Source: Mangrovimicrobium sp033283385 (GTDB taxonomy: Bacteria; Pseudomonadota; Gammaproteobacteria; Pseudomonadales; Halieaceae). From it: a DNA stretch of 64,000 nt. Where the stretch lies: NCBI GenBank assembly GCA_033283385.1, contig JAWMQQ010000001.1, forward strand, positions 868,001-932,000, in the 5' to 3' direction. The translations under genes and the position numbers were made by a program. Positions 61,151-64,000 of the stretch are shown piece after piece. Positions within the stretch are counted from its first letter, which is position 1; each line of letters opens with the position of its first letter. The notes beneath the pieces are model-generated. The model was not told the DNA's origin. It searched no databases and saw only the letters and a program-made list of their open reading frames with translations.

Positions 61151-61265
61151 TCGAATAGCCTCGAGTCTTGCGCGAGATCAAACATTATTGAAATCCCGCT
61201 CGGAGAACAACTAAATGGTGGGCAGACTGTCGTAGCAGACAATTAGATATTCCCATCCAGTCATT

Positions 61266-61293
61266 TTGGGCTAAATGAGAGCGGTGGCATAAT
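61266..61293 (+). promoter_or_regulatory. Candidate promoter for the Rieske oxygenase
   Basis: TTGGGC at 61266-61271 and CATAAT at 61288-61293, 16 bases apart, in the gap between the VOC and Rieske genes. The -10 hexamer matches five of six, the -35 is weak. Confidence 0.4.
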
Positions 61294-61355
61294 ATCACAC
61301 GTGAACAAGAGCGTCAGTCTGGCGCACCGATAATACAGGTTCCGGAGGTGACACC

Positions 61356-62762
61356 ATGAGCGAACAAGCGCTCGATAAAGAACAGAATTTGGCTCCCGGC
61401 GAAGCCCGCTGCCCGAATGAGCCGAGCACGCAGGATATCATCGCCAAGGACAAGGTCGGGGCACCGACCTGGGTGCGCTCCGAGTCCTACCAGTACATGG
61501 GAAGCGAAGACATTTCCAAGGATCGCTACATCGACCCGGCCTACGCCCGGCGCGAGTACGACAACCTGTGGACGCGTACCTGGCAGTTCGCCTGCCGCGA
61601 GGAGCACATTCCCGAGGTCGGCGACTACTACGTCTACGACATCGGCCGCAACTCCTTCATCGTGACCCGCACCGGTGAGAACGAGGTCAAGGCCTTCTAC
61701 AACGCCTGCCTGCACCGCGGCACCAAGCTGCGCCCGTCGAACACCGAGGGTTGCGCCAGCGAATTCACCTGCCCCTTCCACGGCTGGACCTGGAACCTCG
61801 ACGGCTCGCTGAAAAAAGCGACCTGCGACTGGGACTTCCCCCACGTGAAGGCCGCCGAATTCGGCCTGCCGGAAGCCAAGGTGGAGCTGCTCGCTGGCTT
61901 CGTCTTCATCAACATGGACGAGAACGCACCGCCGCTGGCCGAGTACCTGGGCGATGAGTTCATGGGGCACCTGGATGCCTGGAAGATGGAGAACCGCTAC
62001 ATCTACGGCCACGTCGCCAAGGTGATTCCCGCCAACTGGAAGCTGACCATGGAGGCCTTCATGGAGGCCTACCACGTGATCGAGACCCACCCGCAGGTGG
62101 CCGTCTCCAACGCCGACGCCAACTCCCAGTACGACACCTACGGCGAGCACGTGAACCGCTTCATTTCCTCGCTGGGCGTACTCAGCCCGCACCTGCGCGG
62201 CCAGTACACCGAGCAGGATGTCCTCGACCAGTTCACGGTGGGCGACAGCTCCTTCCTGGGCGGCGCGGATCGCAAGCTGAAAGAGGGCGAGACCGCGCGC
62301 CAGCGCATGGCCGACATGATGCGCGAGATGTTCGAGAGTGCGACCAACAGCGACCTGAGCGGCGTGTCCGACGCGGAACTGCTGGACTGCTTCTCCTACA
62401 CCGTGTTCCCCAACACCTTCCTGTTCGCCGGCATTTCGCTGCCCATGGTGTACCGCTTCCGCCCGGTGGCGGACGATCACCGCAAGTGCCTGTACGAAGT
62501 GTTCTTCCTGCGCCCGGTACCCAAGGACGGCAACCGTCCGGAGCCGGCGGAGTGCGTCATGCTCGAGGAGCACCAGTCGTTCAAGGAAGCCGAGGGCATG
62601 GACCCGGGCTTCGGCGAAATTCTCGACCAGGACACGGAAAACCTGCTGCTGCAACAGCAGGGCCTGGAAGCCAGCGCCAAACCCGGCATCACCCTGGGCA
62701 ACTACCAGGAGATCCGCGTGCGCCACTTCGAGCAGACCGTCGACAAGTACGTGGCCGGTTAA
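61356..62762 (+). CDS. Rieske non-heme iron ring-hydroxylating oxygenase, alpha subunit
   Basis: A 468-residue oxygenase. The Rieske ligands are in CLHRGTKL and CPFHGW (about residues 118 and 139). The mononuclear iron site is seen in AYHVIETHP (two His, near 240) with Asp in the C-terminal LDQDTENL. It is predicted to hydroxylate an aromatic or steroid-like ring or to demethylate it. There is no beta-subunit gene; an NTF2-like protein is elsewhere. A Rieske ferredoxin follows at 62980. Reductase absent from the window. Confidence 0.91.
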   Translation: MSEQALDKEQNLAPGEARCPNEPSTQDIIAKDKVGAPTWVRSESYQYMGSEDISKDRYIDPAYARREYDNLWTRTWQFACREEHIPEVGDYYVYDIGRNSFIVTRTGENEVKAFYNACLHRGTKLRPSNTEGCASEFTCPFHGWTWNLDGSLKKATCDWDFPHVKAAEFGLPEAKVELLAGFVFINMDENAPPLAEYLGDEFMGHLDAWKMENRYIYGHVAKVIPANWKLTMEAFMEAYHVIETHPQVAVSNADANSQYDTYGEHVNRFISSLGVLSPHLRGQYTEQDVLDQFTVGDSSFLGGADRKLKEGETARQRMADMMREMFESATNSDLSGVSDAELLDCFSYTVFPNTFLFAGISLPMVYRFRPVADDHRKCLYEVFFLRPVPKDGNRPEPAECVMLEEHQSFKEAEGMDPGFGEILDQDTENLLLQQQGLEASAKPGITLGNYQEIRVRHFEQTVDKYVAG

Positions 62763-62811
62763 ACCCCGGGCCAGCTCGCCGCGAGTGCATCGCGGCGCCT
62801 GCGAACACCGC

Positions 62812-62860
62812 CGGCAACTCCAGCCCGCCAGTAGATCGACAGCGGGCTGGAGTTGCCGGT
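62812..62860. other. Long hairpin with 18-bp perfect arms
   Basis: Arms at 62812-62829 and 62843-62860 around a 13-base loop, beginning CCGGCAACTCC. No T-run follows, so it may be a Rho-independent-like pause, mRNA stabiliser or attenuator between the oxygenase and its ferredoxin gene. Confidence 0.75.
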
Positions 62861-62979
62861 CTCCGTTAAACCCCACGCCGGCAAGGCGCCATTCACCCGG
62901 TTGAATGCAACTGTGCCGGACTTTATTCCCACCGCCGATGGTGGTTGAATACGCCCTGCAAAAATCGAAGGTACCTGTC

Positions 62980-63291
62980 TTGTCCAGTGAATTTACCCAG
63001 TTCTGCCTCGCCTCCGAGGTGCCAGTAGGCGAAAAAAAGGCCCTCAAGGTCAACGACACCTGGGTGATGGTCTGCAATACGCGAGAGGGGCTTTTCGCGG
63101 TATCGGCCATTTGCTCCCACCAGGCGAAGCCGCTGTTCAACGGCCGCGTGCGCAACTGCAAGGTCACCTGCCCGGTACACGGCGCCCGCTTCGACCTGAA
63201 GACCGGCGCACCGCTGGACCTGCCGGCCACCTCGCCGATCGCCACCTACGAGGTGCGCGTGATGGGCGACTGGATCGAAGTGCTTTTGTAG
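62980..63291 (+). CDS. Rieske-type [2Fe-2S] ferredoxin
   Basis: A 103-residue Rieske ferredoxin with the ligand pairs CSHQ (about 50) and CPVHGARF (about 69), and the GAPLDLPATSPIATYEVRV stretch after them. The TTG at 62980 is chosen as start because GAAGGT lies seven bases upstream and gives the normal length of about 100 residues. In-frame ATGs at 62905 and 62938 would add 14-25 residues without family similarity. It should carry electrons to the oxygenase at 61356. Confidence 0.84.
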   Translation: MSSEFTQFCLASEVPVGEKKALKVNDTWVMVCNTREGLFAVSAICSHQAKPLFNGRVRNCKVTCPVHGARFDLKTGAPLDLPATSPIATYEVRVMGDWIEVLL

Positions 63292-63403
63292 AGAGCGCAG
63301 CTGTAGGCCTGCCCCGGCAGGCATGATCAACGCTGCGGGAGCAAGCCGCGGCACGCCGGCGCGGCGCGCCGGTCCACGTTCAACCAATAACGAAGGGGTT
63401 CTG

Positions 63404-64000
63404 ATGAGTCCAGAGCACAACACCGAGTCGCTGCGCGCCGAAGTGCGCGGCTGGCTGGCGGACAACATCCCCGCCGGCTGGCGCGAGGCGATGACCGGCG
63501 TGGAGCAGGAGGCTTTCGTGGCGCTGCAGCGCGACTGGTTCGCCAAGCTGGTCAGCGCAGGTTACGCCACCCCCCACTGGCCCGAGGGCTGGCCCGGCGG
63601 CGGCCGCTCGCTGGCGGAGCAGAAGGTCATCTACGAGGAAGTCGCCCGCGCGGACGCGCCGCGGCTGATCATGTTCTTCGTCTCGCTGTACCACGCCGCC
63701 TGCACCCTGTTCGAGTGCGGCAGCAAGGAGCAGCAGGACAAATACCTGCCGGGCATCCTGGAAGGGCAGGTGTGGTGCCAGGGCTTCTCGGAGCCCAACG
63801 CCGGCTCCGACCTCGCCTCGCTGAAAACCCGCGCCGAGCGGGTCGGCGACCGCTACGTGATCAACGGCCAGAAGACCTGGTCGACCATGGCCCAGTACGC
63901 GGACAAGTGCCTGCTGCTGGCGCGCACCGACAAGTCCGGCGTACCGCAGGCGGGCATCACCTACCTGCTGCTGGACATGAAAGCCAAGGGCGTGACCGTG
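63404..64000 (+). CDS. Acyl-CoA dehydrogenase (3' truncated by window)
   Basis: The first 199 residues of an acyl-CoA dehydrogenase, open to the window end. N-terminal helices, then WCQGFSEPNAGSDLASLKTRAE and GQKTWSTMAQYADKC, the flavin-contact and central-sheet blocks. It strongly resembles the catalytic dehydrogenase at 25121 (SEP-x2-GSDLASL, GQK), so the two are paralogues. AGGGG precedes the ATG at 63404. The catalytic base and C-terminal domain are outside the window. Confidence 0.92.
   Translation, partial: MSPEHNTESLRAEVRGWLADNIPAGWREAMTGVEQEAFVALQRDWFAKLVSAGYATPHWPEGWPGGGRSLAEQKVIYEEVARADAPRLIMFFVSLYHAACTLFECGSKEQQDKYLPGILEGQVWCQGFSEPNAGSDLASLKTRAERVGDRYVINGQKTWSTMAQYADKCLLLARTDKSGVPQAGITYLLLDMKAKGVTV

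Noticed and set aside
1..64000. CRISPR arrays, prophage or integrase genes
   Set aside because: No regularly spaced repeats with unique spacers and no cas-, integrase- or phage-like proteins were found; the only repeats are REPIN units and short tandem arrays.

Overview
The window is GC-rich, densely packed gammaproteobacterial DNA. The first 7 kb carries the accD-folC-dedD-cvpA-purF-metZ order known from Pseudomonas and relatives. Codon usage, the many TonB receptors and the lipid/terpenoid catabolic genes suggest a marine aerobic heterotroph of the Halieaceae/Cellvibrionales type. That placement is inference; there is no rRNA here to prove it. I see no tRNA, rRNA, CRISPR array or intact insertion sequence.

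Layout. 1-6047 is core metabolism: fatty-acid, folate, purine and methionine synthesis. 6084-10522 is a MoxR ATPase / DUF58 / TgpA-type transglutaminase operon ending in a GNAT acetyltransferase, facing an MscS channel at 10600-11664. 11882-12868 is a DUF4382 lipoprotein. 12873-22000 holds SDR dehydrogenases interleaved with three paralogous TetR regulators; the divergent intergenic regions share a 16-bp palindrome, so this looks like one small regulon. 22043-27168 is an acyl-CoA dehydrogenase block: a two-domain fusion, an enoyl-CoA hydratase, and a split alpha/beta-like pair.

27413-37342 holds a TonB receptor divergent from a P450cam-like (CYP101-type) P450, an MFE-2-like SDR, a limonene-epoxide-hydrolase-like enzyme with its full catalytic set, another SDR, an AraC regulator, an aldo/keto reductase and a LimB-like flavin monooxygenase. 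37521-46398 is a HyuB-HyuA-CoA transferase-CoA transferase-AraC-P450 run closed by an intrinsic terminator. 46442-53164 is SDR, TonB receptor, putidaredoxin-like ferredoxin, a KstD-like flavoprotein, an atypical crotonase and an EthD-like protein. 53185-64000 holds a LysR gene, small proteins, PpnP, a nitronate-monooxygenase-like gene, a fused indolepyruvate:ferredoxin oxidoreductase, a VOC protein, a Rieske oxygenase with its ferredoxin, and a truncated acyl-CoA dehydrogenase.

Working model (inference). From 27 to 53 kb the genes read as uptake and catabolism of a cyclic isoprenoid or steroid-like compound. TonB receptors import it; P450s with ferredoxin and/or the LimB-like enzyme oxygenate it; the epoxide hydrolase and SDRs give diol and ketone. 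HyuAB may carboxylate or hydrolyse the carbonyl compound, the paired CoA transferases activate the acid, and the non-canonical crotonase may cleave the ring. The acyl-CoA dehydrogenases would then beta-oxidise the chain. Several enzymes occur as pairs in which one partner lacks catalytic residues, which suggests heteromeric complexes. Short REPIN-like palindromes sit in four gaps between convergent genes.
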